A stretch of 64,000 nt of DNA, from contig NZ_JAVHZV010000003.1 in the NCBI RefSeq assembly GCF_031119625.1, forward strand, positions 86,205 through 150,204. The letters run 5' to 3'. Below, piece after piece: positions 56,781 to 64,000 of this stretch. Origin of the DNA: Pseudomonas sp. G34. Its GTDB lineage: Bacteria; Pseudomonadota; Gammaproteobacteria; Pseudomonadales; Pseudomonadaceae. The translations under genes and the position numbers were made by a program. Position 1 is the first letter of the stretch. The number at the start of each line of letters is the position of its first letter. The notes beneath the pieces were generated by a model. It ran no database searches. It was given only the letters and a program-made list of their open reading frames with translations, and was not told the DNA's origin.

Positions 56781-57734
56781 TCAGGTATCCAGGCAGCCGG
56801 CCAGGAACTGCCGCAAGCGGCGACGTATCAGCCGGCCATCGCTACCCAGGCAAGCAATCGGCGAGCCTCGGAAACTGTCTTCCAACAGATCCGCCCCCTC
56901 ACCCGCCAGGGCGAGCGGACAGTCCAGGCTCAGCGACAGGCGCTCGAGCAGTTGCCCGGTATCGGCCGCCGGCGCCTGGTTGGAAAACACCACCACCGCC
57001 ACTGGCTGCATCTTGCTGCATACCTGCGGCAACTCCTCAAGCGCCTGGCCGATACCGAGCACGTGCACGGCGGCATCGACGGGATTGAGCAGCAGCCCGG
57101 TGACCAGCAATTCCAGCTCGCGGCAGCGCCCGGGCAACGCCACCAGCAGCAGGCGGCGCCCCGGCTCGTCACGCAGGTTGTGCAGGCGCTGCAACACCCG
57201 ACTACGCAGATAGGTGTCGAAGAACAGCCACTCGCTGCCGTAGCCCGGGCGCCCGTAACGCAGCAGCAGCCGCTGCCAGAGCGGCATGATGATGTCCTGG
57301 AAGGTCACCGACAGCGGATAGCTGGAAAACACCTGACCATAAACACGATCCAGCTCGGCCTCGTCGAAGGCCTGCAACGCGGCGAGCATCCGGGTCTGCC
57401 ACTGCGTCCACTCGCCCGAGGTGGCCGATTCATAGGTGGGCGCGGCGCTGGCCTGGGCGGTTTCGTTGCGCGTCAGTATCCGGCCGACCTTGCTGACGGG
57501 CACGCCACGCTCGATCCACGCCAGCACGCTGCGAACCGTTTCCACGTCCGCGGGTGAATAGAGGCGGTGGCCGCTGTCGGTGCGCACCGGCTGGATGAGG
57601 CCGTAGCGCCGCTCCCAGGCGCGCAGCGTCACCGGGTTCACGCCTGTCAACCGCGCCACCTCGCGGATCGGGAACAGGTCCTCCTCCTTGAAGGCATTGA
57701 CGTTGAAAGGTGCGCAACCAACCAGATCGGACAT
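56781..57734 (-). CDS. MerR-family regulator of LitR/CarH (PplR) type
   Basis: This is a 317-residue regulator. The MerR helix-turn-helix (FPIREVARLTGVNPVTLRAWERRYGLIQPVRTDSGHRLYSP) lies in residues 21-61, followed by a C-terminal domain like the B12-binding region of CarH/LitR. The cobalamin-ligand motif (E/DxH) is not evident, as in class II LitR proteins. In P. putida, PplR proteins of this class work with SB1/SB2-LOV to control light-inducible genes including folE. Here it lies just past the LOV gene. The start has only a weak ribosome-binding site. Confidence 0.8.
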   Translation of the reverse strand: MSDLVGCAPFNVNAFKEEDLFPIREVARLTGVNPVTLRAWERRYGLIQPVRTDSGHRLYSPADVETVRSVLAWIERGVPVSKVGRILTRNETAQASAAPTYESATSGEWTQWQTRMLAALQAFDEAELDRVYGQVFSSYPLSVTFQDIIMPLWQRLLLRYGRPGYGSEWLFFDTYLRSRVLQRLHNLRDEPGRRLLLVALPGRCRELELLVTGLLLNPVDAAVHVLGIGQALEELPQVCSKMQPVAVVVFSNQAPAADTGQLLERLSLSLDCPLALAGEGADLLEDSFRGSPIACLGSDGRLIRRRLRQFLAGCLDT

Positions 57735-58163
57735 AGAAAAAACCGTTGCAGAGGTCAGGATTTCGCAAGTTTACTTCAGCTCGGGCCGCCACTGACGTTA
57801 CTTGTACAAGGCCTGTACAGGCGACAAGAGCCCGGCTTCAAGGCTGCATGACCGAGCGCAGTGGCTTTCATACAGCCTGTGCGGTGCCCCATAACGAATC
57901 AAGACTGCCGCAACCGGTGCAAAGTTGAGGTAAATCCTTGCCTGCAGCGCCAGCCGAGCAGCACTCGCCGACGAACGGCAAACTGCCTGCCCGGCTTGTA
58001 GATGGCGGCACCTGGCCACTTTTCTCGGCCTGGCAGCGAACTGCGCTAGCTAATTGTCGGGAAATAGGAATAATCCTTGCTGCAATCACGACGCGGCTCA
58101 CCACCCCGAACCGCGCCTATCGCCTGGCCCTACCCTGGCCATGTGCTCAGCAGGAGATACACG
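57735..58163. other. Divergent intergenic region (429 bp) with two TGTACA boxes
   Basis: No gene is visible. TGTACA occurs at 57803-57808 and 57814-57819, about 70-85 bp upstream of the MerR start. The remainder is plain sequence leading to the ABM-domain gene, with AGGAGA before ATG 58164. Confidence 0.5.
57803..57819. promoter_or_regulatory. Pair of TGTACA boxes upstream of the MerR gene
   Basis: TGTACA-N5-TGTACA. The hexamer is self-complementary and is the core of known MlrA/LitR/PplR-type sites. The spacing differs from the N12 that I recall for PplR1. Autoregulation of the MerR gene is a reasonable inference. Confidence 0.5.
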
Positions 58164-58736
58164 ATGTCTACCGAACCGGTCACCCTCATGGTGGCGCGCC
58201 GCGTCGCCAGCGAGCGCTATCACGATTTCATGGCGTGGCTACGCGAAGGCGAGCAGCTGGCCACCGACTTCCCGGGTTATCTGGGCTCCGGCGTACTCGC
58301 CCCGCCGCCTGGCGATGACGAATTCCAGATGATCTTTCGCTTTACCGACGAGCACACCATGGCCACCTGGGAACACTCCGCCTCGCGGCGTGCCTGGCTG
58401 GAGCGTGGCAAGGGCCTGTTCGCCCAGCCACACGAGCACCGCGCCCTGGGCATCGACGCCTGGTTCGGCACTGGCTTGCGCCAGCCACCGCGCTGGAAAC
58501 AGACCATCGCCATCTGGCTGGCCTTTTTCCCGGTGTCGCTGTGTTTCAACCTGTTGTTCGGCAACCTGCTGGCCGATGTGCCGCTGATCACCCGCGTGCT
58601 GCTCAGCACCCTGGCACTGACGCCGCTGATGACCTACCTGTTCATTCCGCTGGTCACCCGCCTGCTCGCCCCCTGGCTGCAGGGAACCCGCAGCACGGCG
58701 CTGCCGCGCAGAGCCAGCCCGTCCACCAGTGGCTGA
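58164..58736 (+). CDS. Antibiotic-biosynthesis-monooxygenase (ABM) domain membrane protein
   Basis: This is a 190-residue protein. An N-terminal ABM-like ferredoxin-fold domain (residues 1-105; VTLMVARRVASERYHDFMAWL, FQMIFRFTDEHTMATWEHSASR) is followed by two C-terminal transmembrane helices (QTIAIWLAFFPVSLCFNLLFG and TRVLLSTLALTPLMTYLFIPLVTRLL). The family's role is unsettled; some ABM proteins bind heme or oxidise small molecules. It lies between the MerR gene and folM and could share the light control. Confidence 0.82.
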   Translation: MSTEPVTLMVARRVASERYHDFMAWLREGEQLATDFPGYLGSGVLAPPPGDDEFQMIFRFTDEHTMATWEHSASRRAWLERGKGLFAQPHEHRALGIDAWFGTGLRQPPRWKQTIAIWLAFFPVSLCFNLLFGNLLADVPLITRVLLSTLALTPLMTYLFIPLVTRLLAPWLQGTRSTALPRRASPSTSG

Positions 58737-58795
58737 ACCGCGGCGCCGTCACCAGCAAGGTGATGGCGCCTCGCTTTCCCGTAGTGTTCGAAGGG

Positions 58796-58830
58796 TTGTA
58801 CAGGTTGTACGGCTGCTATAACGTTGTACA
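58796..58830 (+). promoter_or_regulatory. folM promoter with three TGTAC boxes
   Basis: TGTACA (58797-58802), TGTACG (58806-58811) and TGTACA (58825-58830) surround a TATAAC (58817-58822) that can serve as -10. The last two boxes are separated by 13 bases, close to the N12 direct repeat that I recall for P. putida PplR1. It lies 57 bp before the folM start. Confidence 0.6.
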
Positions 58831-58886
58831 ACCTGGTTAGCCGGCATTCATCGCGGCGCCTCTTCGCCTACCTGCGGTCGACTTCC

Positions 58887-59597
58887 ATGAGCGTCAGCAA
58901 CGCCCCGATCCTGATCACCGGTGCCAGCCAGCGTGTCGGCCTGCATTGCGCCGAGCGCCTGCTCGACGACGGCCATGCCGTGATCGTGACCTTTCGCAGC
59001 GAAAAGCCTGCCCTGCAGCGCCTGCGCGAGCGCGGTGCGCTGACCCTGCAGGCCGATTTCAGCGATGAAGCGAGCATCCTGGCCTTTATCGAAGAACTCA
59101 AATGCCATACCGGCAGCCTGCGGGCGATCGTGCACAACGCTTCGGCCTGGTTCGCCGAAGCCCCCGGCGAGGAAGCGGCCGCCTTCGCCCAGCTGTTCAC
59201 CGTGCACATGCTGGCGCCTTACCTGATCAACCTGCACTGCGCCGAACTGCTGCAGCGCAGCGAGCAGGCGGATATCGTCCATATCAGCGATGACGTGGTG
59301 CGCAAGGGCTCGGGCAACCGCCCGGCCTACTGCGCCAGCAAGGCTGGCCTGGACAGCCTGACGCTGTCGTTCGCGGCGCGCTTCGCGCCAGCCATCAAGG
59401 TCAACGGCATCGCCCCGGCGCTGCTGATGTTCAATGAAGATGACGACGCCGAATACCGAAGCAAGGCCCTGAGCAAATCCGCCCTGGGCTTCGAGCCTGG
59501 TCCGCAGGTGATCTACCAGAGCCTGCGCTACCTGCTGGACACCCCCTATATCACTGGCACCACCCTGACCGTGAACGGCGGCCGCCACCTCAAGTGA
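58887..59597 (+). CDS. folM: FolM, dihydromonapterin reductase
   Basis: This is a 236-residue short-chain dehydrogenase. The cofactor motif TGASQRVG is near residue 11, NAS in HNASAWF near 90, and the catalytic YxxxK in YCASKAG near 150. It reduces dihydromonapterin to tetrahydromonapterin with NADPH. ATG 58887 gives MSVSNAPILI. It heads the folM-folE-folX operon. In Pseudomonas, tetrahydromonapterin serves phenylalanine hydroxylase. Confidence 0.9.
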   Translation: MSVSNAPILITGASQRVGLHCAERLLDDGHAVIVTFRSEKPALQRLRERGALTLQADFSDEASILAFIEELKCHTGSLRAIVHNASAWFAEAPGEEAAAFAQLFTVHMLAPYLINLHCAELLQRSEQADIVHISDDVVRKGSGNRPAYCASKAGLDSLTLSFAARFAPAIKVNGIAPALLMFNEDDDAEYRSKALSKSALGFEPGPQVIYQSLRYLLDTPYITGTTLTVNGGRHLK

Positions 59598-59618
59598 GGC
59601 GCCGCGAGGATAATGACG

Positions 59619-60179
59619 ATGAACCCATTACTGCCCAATCATTACCGTGAAATCCTCCTCGGCCTCGGTGAAGACCCCGAGCGTGAAGGCCTGCTGGATA
59701 CGCCAAAGCGCGCCGCCAAGGCCATGCAGTACCTGTGCAACGGCTATGAAAAGAGCCTGGAAGAAGTGGTCAACGGCGCGCTGTTCAGCTCCGACAGCGA
59801 CGAGATGGTGATCGTCAAGGACGTCGAGCTGTATTCGCTGTGCGAGCATCACCTGCTGCCCTTCATCGGCAAGGCGCACGTGGCCTACATCCCCACCGGC
59901 AAGGTGCTCGGCCTGTCGAAGATCGCCCGGATCGTCGACATGTACGCACGCCGCCTGCAGATCCAGGAAAACCTCACCCGGCAGATCGCCAATGCCATCG
60001 AGGAAGTCACCCAGGCCGCCGGCGTGGCCGTGGTCATCGAAGCCCAGCACATGTGCATGATGATGCGCGGTGTGGAGAAGCAGAATTCGGTGATGAGCAC
60101 CTCGGTGATGCTCGGCGCCTTCCGTGAGTCCTACAATACCCGTCACGAATTCCTGCAACTGATCGGACGGAGCAAGTAA
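59619..60179 (+). CDS. folE: FolE, GTP cyclohydrolase I
   Basis: This is a 186-residue enzyme that makes 7,8-dihydroneopterin triphosphate from GTP. The zinc ligands and active site are [23 protein letters not shown] near residue 72 and the second cysteine in [11 protein letters not shown] near 146. ATG 59619 has GAGGA at 59606-59610; the in-frame ATG six bases earlier is too close. It lies between folM and folX. Confidence 0.95.
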   Translation: MNPLLPNHYREILLGLGEDPEREGLLDTPKRAAKAMQYLCNGYEKSLEEVVNGALFSSDSDEMVIVKDVELYSLCEHHLLPFIGKAHVAYIPTGKVLGLSKIARIVDMYARRLQIQENLTRQIANAIEEVTQAAGVAVVIEAQHMCMMMRGVEKQNSVMSTSVMLGAFRESYNTRHEFLQLIGRSK

Positions 60180-60181
60180 GC

Positions 60182-60553
60182 ATGCCCAGACTCGAACCCG
60201 GCATGGCGCGCATCCGCGTCAAGGACCTGCGCCTGCGCACCTTCATCGGCATCAAGGAAGAGGAGATCAACAACAAGCAGGACGTGTTGATCAACCTGAC
60301 CATTCTCTACCCAGCCGTCGATGCGGTGCGCGACAACGACATCGAGCACGCCCTCAACTACCGCACCATTACCAAGGCCATCATCGCCCACGTGGAGGGC
60401 AACCGTTTCGCCCTGCTGGAGCGGCTGACCCAGGAGATTCTCGACCTGGTGATGACCCACGAGGCCGTGCGCTATGCCGAGGTGGAAGTCGACAAGCCCC
60501 ACGCCCTGCGCTTCGCCGAGTCGGTGTCGATCACCCTCGCCGGCCACCGCTGA
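60182..60553 (+). CDS. folX: FolX, dihydroneopterin triphosphate 2'-epimerase
   Basis: This is a 123-residue protein of the dihydroneopterin aldolase/epimerase fold, opening [35 protein letters not shown]. The catalytic lysine motif is in NYRTITKAI. It converts dihydroneopterin triphosphate to dihydromonapterin triphosphate. It starts two bases after folE, so the three genes form one pathway from GTP to tetrahydromonapterin. Confidence 0.93.
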   Translation: MPRLEPGMARIRVKDLRLRTFIGIKEEEINNKQDVLINLTILYPAVDAVRDNDIEHALNYRTITKAIIAHVEGNRFALLERLTQEILDLVMTHEAVRYAEVEVDKPHALRFAESVSITLAGHR

Positions 60554-60626
60554 GCCATTGGCCGCCCGGTTGCCGAGCGGCCTGCCGGCTTCTATCATCG
60601 CGCCATCCCTCCCGGAGAGAAACGCC

Positions 60627-60929
60627 ATGAACGATCAACAACGTCTCGAACTGGAAGCCGCCGCCTATCGCCGCCTGGTTCAACACCTGCGCGAACGCCC
60701 GGACGTGCAGAACATCGACCTGATGAACCTGGCCGGGTTCTGCCGCAATTGCCTGTCCAAGTGGTACAAGGCCGCGGCCGACGATCTGGATATCGCCATC
60801 ACCCCGGATCAGGCCCGTGAAGAGGTGTACGGCATGCCCTACGCCGAGTGGAAGGCCAAGTACCAGACCGAAGCCAGCCCCGAGCAACAGGCTGCCTTCG
60901 CCGCCAAGAACCCGAAAGGATCCGCATGA
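60627..60929 (+). CDS. DUF1244-family protein
   Basis: This is a 100-residue helical protein of the DUF1244 family. The signature is RRLVQHLRERPDVQNIDLMNLAGFCRNCLSKWY near residue 14-46. GGAGAGA precedes ATG 60627. Its stop overlaps the next gene by four bases. Function unknown; it may be co-transcribed with folX, 73 bp upstream. Confidence 0.9.
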   Translation: MNDQQRLELEAAAYRRLVQHLRERPDVQNIDLMNLAGFCRNCLSKWYKAAADDLDIAITPDQAREEVYGMPYAEWKAKYQTEASPEQQAAFAAKNPKGSA

Positions 60930-61267
60930 GCCATCTGAACGACTTCCGTGCCCGCCTCGCTGCCGAGCATTTCGCCTTTGCCGAAACCCTGGCCTTTGTC
61001 GCCGAGCACTACGATTACCAGCCCAGCGCCTTTCGCAACGGCGAGGTAGAGAACGCCGCTGGCCAGAACGAAGGCTCGTGCAAGACCCTCGCTCTGGCCC
61101 TGCTCGAAGGCCTGAGCGACCAGGAAGCCCTGCAGTGTTTCGGCGAGCACTACCGCAGCGTACTGGCCACGCCCGAAGGCAGTGACCATGGCAACATCCG
61201 CGCCCTGATGAAAAGCGGCCTGGCTGGCGTCAGGTTCGAACAGCAACCGCTGACCCGCAAGGCCTAG
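60926..61267 (+). CDS. HopJ-family protein
   Basis: This is a 113-residue protein of the family named after the HopJ type III effector. Signature segments are ENAAGQNEGSCKTLALALLEGLSDQEALQCFGEHY and TPEGSDHGNIRALMKSGLAGV. It is broadly conserved in non-pathogens, so an effector role is unlikely. It overlaps the DUF1244 gene by four bases. Confidence 0.9.
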   Translation: MSHLNDFRARLAAEHFAFAETLAFVAEHYDYQPSAFRNGEVENAAGQNEGSCKTLALALLEGLSDQEALQCFGEHYRSVLATPEGSDHGNIRALMKSGLAGVRFEQQPLTRKA

Positions 61268-61427
61268 CTTCGCATCCCCGGCCCGGCATTCGCCCGGCCT
61301 GCACCGCCGCCCTGCCTGGCAGGTCGGCGACGCCCTCGACGATCATCACGCCCACACAAGCACCGCCCTGTAGCGAGATCGCCAAAGGCAGTCGGCTGGT
61401 ACGTGGCTGATGGTTACAGAGAAATCA

Positions 61428-61464
61428 CACGCCGCAGCCCTGGCGAATGCAGGGCTGCGGCGTG
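61428..61464 (-). terminator. argG terminator-like hairpin
   Basis: CACGCCGCAGCCCT (61428-61441) and AGGGCTGCGGCGTG (61451-61464) form a perfect 14-bp stem with a nine-base loop, 19 bases past the argG stop. The following minus-strand sequence is only moderately T-rich (TGATTTCTCT). Confidence 0.75.
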
Positions 61465-61482
61465 GACGGGAAGCGCTAGCCG

Positions 61483-62700
61483 TTACAGCAGCTTGCGATC
61501 CTTGCCAGCGGCAATGCGCAGGCGCAGGGCATTGAGCTTGATGAAGCCCGCCGCGTCGGCCTGGTTGTAGGCGCCGCCGTCTTCTTCGAAGGTGGCGATG
61601 TTGGCATCGAACAGCGAATCATCGGACTTGCGGCCGGTGACGATCACGTTGCCCTTGTACAGCTTCAGGCGCACCACACCATTCACGCTGGCCTGGGAGG
61701 CGTCGATCATCTGTTGCAGCATCAGGCGCTCAGGGCTCCACCAGAAACCGTTGTAGATCAGGCTGGCGTACTTGGGCATCAGCTCATCCTTGAGGTGAGC
61801 GACTTCGCGGTCCAGGGTGATCGACTCGATGGCGCGGTGGGCCTTGAGCATGATGGTGCCGCCGGGGGTTTCGTAGCAGCCACGGGACTTCATGCCGACG
61901 AAACGGTTCTCGACGATGTCCAGACGGCCGATGCCGTTCTCGCCGCCGATGCGGTTCAGTTCGGCCAGCACGGTGGCCGGGCTCATGTCCTTGCCGTCGA
62001 TGGCAACGATGTCGCCGGCCTTGTAGGTCAGCTCGATGTAGGTCGGGGTGTCCGGCGCCGCTTCCGGCGACTTGGTCCAACGCCACATGTCTTCTTCGTG
62101 CTCGGTCCAGGTGTCTTCCAGCACGCCGCCTTCATAGGAGATGTGCAGCAGGTTGGCATCCATGGAGTACGGCGACTTCTTCTTGCCGTGACGCTCGATC
62201 GGGATGGCGTGTTTCTCGGCGTAGTCCATCAGCTTCTCGCGCGACAGCAGGTCCCACTCGCGCCACGGGGCGATGACCTTGACGCCGGGCTTGAGTGCAT
62301 AGGCACCCAGCTCGAAACGCACCTGGTCGTTGCCCTTGCCGGTCGCGCCGTGGGAGATGGCGTCGGCGCCGGTCTCGTTGGCGATCTCGATCAGGCGCTT
62401 GGCGATCAGAGGACGGGCGATGGAAGTACCCAGCAGGTACTCGCCTTCGTAGACGGTGTTGGCGCGGAACATCGGGTAGACGAAATCACGCACGAATTCT
62501 TCGCGCAGGTCGTCGATGTAGATTTCCTTGACGCCCATGGCCTGGGCCTTGGCGCGGGCCGGCTCGACCTCTTCGCCCTGACCGAGATCGGCGGTGAAGG
62601 TCACCACTTCACAGTTATAGGTATCTTGCAGCCACTTGAGGATCACCGAGGTGTCCAGGCCACCGGAATAGGCCAGAACTACCTTTTTGACGTCCGACAT
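61483..62700 (-). CDS. argG: ArgG, argininosuccinate synthase
   Basis: This 405-residue enzyme condenses citrulline and aspartate with ATP in arginine synthesis. The N-terminal ATP-binding [12 protein letters not shown] (residues 9-20) and the citrulline/aspartate site [15 protein letters not shown] near 115 are intact. ATG 62700 gives [11 protein letters not shown]. It lies next to motY, as in other Pseudomonas chromosomes. Confidence 0.97.
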   Translation of the reverse strand: MSDVKKVVLAYSGGLDTSVILKWLQDTYNCEVVTFTADLGQGEEVEPARAKAQAMGVKEIYIDDLREEFVRDFVYPMFRANTVYEGEYLLGTSIARPLIAKRLIEIANETGADAISHGATGKGNDQVRFELGAYALKPGVKVIAPWREWDLLSREKLMDYAEKHAIPIERHGKKKSPYSMDANLLHISYEGGVLEDTWTEHEEDMWRWTKSPEAAPDTPTYIELTYKAGDIVAIDGKDMSPATVLAELNRIGGENGIGRLDIVENRFVGMKSRGCYETPGGTIMLKAHRAIESITLDREVAHLKDELMPKYASLIYNGFWWSPERLMLQQMIDASQASVNGVVRLKLYKGNVIVTGRKSDDSLFDANIATFEEDGGAYNQADAAGFIKLNALRLRIAAGKDRKLL

Positions 62701-62799
62701 GCCATCCACTCCACGGGGTTGTTCGAAAGCCCGTGATTCTACTGCCCATGGGCGCCGATTTACAGGGGTGCGACAGGCGATGGCGTCAAGGCGACAGGC

Positions 62800-63741
62800 T
62801 CAGGAGGTGGCAGCCGGTGTGGCCGGTACCGGTGGTGCGGCGGGTGTGGCCTGCTCGGTCGGTTGCACGGGCGCTTCGGGCACCTTGTCCAGGCGCACCG
62901 ACACGCGACGGTTCTTGTCACGATTGGCGGCGCTGTTGTTGGGCACCAGCGGATAACGCTCGCCATGGAAACGCATGATGATGCGTTCATCGGGCACGCC
63001 ATTGGCCTTCAGGTAGTCCATCACCGCCAGGGCACGGCGGCGCGACAGGTCACGGTTGGTCAGGCGATTGCCGCTGTTGTCGGAATGCCCGTCGAGCTCG
63101 ATGCGATTGACCGTGGGGTCGGCCTTCATGAAGTCGAGGATGATCTCCAGCCTGGCCTTGGCCATGGCATCGAGCTCGGTGCCGCCCCCAGGAAAGCCGA
63201 TATTGGATTGGCGCACCTGGTCGAAATTGACCGGCAGCAGCTTGGCAGTGCAATTGAGGTAGTCATCGTAGGCCTTGCGGAAACGCACCGGCAGCAGCCG
63301 CACCTCCAGGCTTTCGCTGCCCAGCGAGGTACGGTGGCGCACCAGCGGGCTACGCCCTTCCAACAGGCCGGTGAGCAGGCGCCCGGCCTGCTCCTGGCTG
63401 CTGTTGAAGGGCACCTCCCCGCTGCCGACGCTGACCGCACCAAGGTTGATGTCGCCGCGCCCCGGCTGCCAGGGCGCCGCGGCGGCCAACAAGGTGGCCG
63501 AGCCGCTGCCCAGCCAACGCTCGCGTGCCTGCAGGCGAAAGGTCGCTTGCTCACCCGCGCGGCGGACGAATTCCCCGGCACCGAAATCGGTGATCGGCTG
63601 GCTCAGGCGGCACTCGAACTTGTCGCCGGCCACCTGCCATTCGACCTTTTCCAGGCGGGTCTGGAAGCTGATCGCCGCCGCAGGCAGGCTCGCGCCAGCA
63701 CTGACGATCAATCCGATGATGAGGAAAAGAGGCTGTCGCAC
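62800..63741 (-). CDS. motY: MotY, flagellar sodium/proton-motor periplasmic protein
   Basis: This is a 313-residue protein. A signal peptide (MRQPLFLIIGLIVSAGASLPAAA) is followed by the MotY N-terminal domain (WQVAGDKFECRLSQPITDFGAGEF) and a C-terminal OmpA-like peptidoglycan-binding domain (ELDGHSDNSGNRLTNRDLSRRRALAVMDYL). It ends in a Pro/Ala/Thr tail. MotY forms the T-ring that anchors the stator of polar flagella. The start is GTG 63741, with GGAG six bases upstream. Confidence 0.9.
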   Translation of the reverse strand: MRQPLFLIIGLIVSAGASLPAAAISFQTRLEKVEWQVAGDKFECRLSQPITDFGAGEFVRRAGEQATFRLQARERWLGSGSATLLAAAAPWQPGRGDINLGAVSVGSGEVPFNSSQEQAGRLLTGLLEGRSPLVRHRTSLGSESLEVRLLPVRFRKAYDDYLNCTAKLLPVNFDQVRQSNIGFPGGGTELDAMAKARLEIILDFMKADPTVNRIELDGHSDNSGNRLTNRDLSRRRALAVMDYLKANGVPDERIIMRFHGERYPLVPNNSAANRDKNRRVSVRLDKVPEAPVQPTEQATPAAPPVPATPAATS

Positions 63742-63849
63742 AGCGAGCTCCGGGTAAATGCACCTTACCCTTCTGGTATCGGTGGCCACCGGGAAAACTT
63801 GAGTGCGCAGCCTAGGGTCTGTTGCCGTTTCAACGCGAGCCGCGTTGCC

Positions 63850-63938
63850 GCGAGAAATCTCGCCAGGCTAGGCGGAGGACGCAGGGAATGGTTGTTCCCT
63901 TGCCAAGTCCTCCAACGACGCATGGCGAGATTTCTCGC
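63850..63938. repeat. Long inverted-repeat element at the right edge
   Basis: GCGAGAAATCTCGCCA (63850-63865) and TGGCGAGATTTCTCGC (63923-63938) are exact 16-bp complements, extended outward by near-complementary GTTGC/GCAAC. The interior has GGCGGAGGA and TCCTCC, also complementary, around GGGAATGGTTGTTCCC. It is a nested palindrome of the kind found repeatedly in Pseudomonas intergenic DNA. Further related blocks run to the window edge at 64000, where the element may be cut. Confidence 0.65.
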
Positions 63939-64000
63939 GCAACCCGAAGGGCCGGGCCCGTTTTGCCGCGACGCTGCGTTTCTCGCCGACTCATTTAGCC

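Noticed and set aside
60926..61267. HopJ-like gene as a type III secretion effector
   Set aside because: The family is widespread in non-pathogens, and no secretion system, hrp box or chaperone gene is nearby.

Overview
The window is chromosomal DNA of a Pseudomonas-type gammaproteobacterium. GC content is high and codon use favours C/G at third positions. Several neighbourhoods are typical of the genus: guaB-guaA, argG next to motY, a complete mdc/mad malonate decarboxylase operon, a folM-folE-folX tetrahydromonapterin operon, and a short LOV photoreceptor very close to the P. putida SB1-LOV type. No rRNA, tRNA, CRISPR array, integrase or transposase was recognised. The species cannot be fixed from the sequence alone.

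Layout. (1) 1-7.5 kb is an accessory stretch: a two-component-type flavin monooxygenase oxygenase subunit, a secreted metallo-beta-lactamase-fold hydrolase, an MDR reductase, a LysR regulator, a luciferase-like oxidoreductase, and an orphan reading frame interrupted by a stop. Base composition here is less GC-rich than elsewhere. (2) 7.5-18.4 kb is the homoprotocatechuate (4-hydroxyphenylacetate meta-cleavage) cluster: hpaA and hpaR regulators, an aldehyde dehydrogenase, then hpaG1-G2-E-D-F-X-H-I. It ends in a broken succinate-semialdehyde dehydrogenase. A 22-bp perfect palindrome sits inside the hpaG1 promoter. (3) 18.5-29.9 kb is mostly housekeeping: guaA, guaB, a PACE-type efflux protein with a divergent LysR gene, small DUF proteins, a gamma carbonic anhydrase, a Nudix hydrolase and an ABC-2 exporter.

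(4) 29.9-44.3 kb is the most unusual part. It holds two complete tripartite tricarboxylate transporter (TTT) sets, one TRAP transporter, an amidohydrolase, an SMP-30 lactonase, a D-2-hydroxyacid dehydrogenase, an RraA-type aldolase and one IclR regulator. Three promoters in this block are almost identical and carry the same 13-bp palindrome between -35 and -10. Two further palindromes of the same geometry lie before rraA and near iclR. I read this as one regulon for an undescribed (poly)carboxylate or sugar-acid pathway.

(5) 44.4-54.5 kb is the malonate decarboxylase operon mdcA-B-C-D-E-G-H-madL-madM, with mdcR at one end and a TyrR-like AAA+ activator (intact GAFTGA loop) divergent from mdcA at the other. 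(6) 54.5-61.3 kb holds a Gly/Thr-rich secreted protein, a flavodoxin, a LOV photoreceptor, a PilZ-like protein, a LitR/CarH-like MerR regulator, an ABM-domain membrane protein, folM-folE-folX and two small conserved genes. The LOV + MerR pair with TGTACA boxes suggests blue-light control of pterin synthesis. (7) 61.4-64 kb holds argG and motY, followed by a long inverted-repeat element at the window edge.
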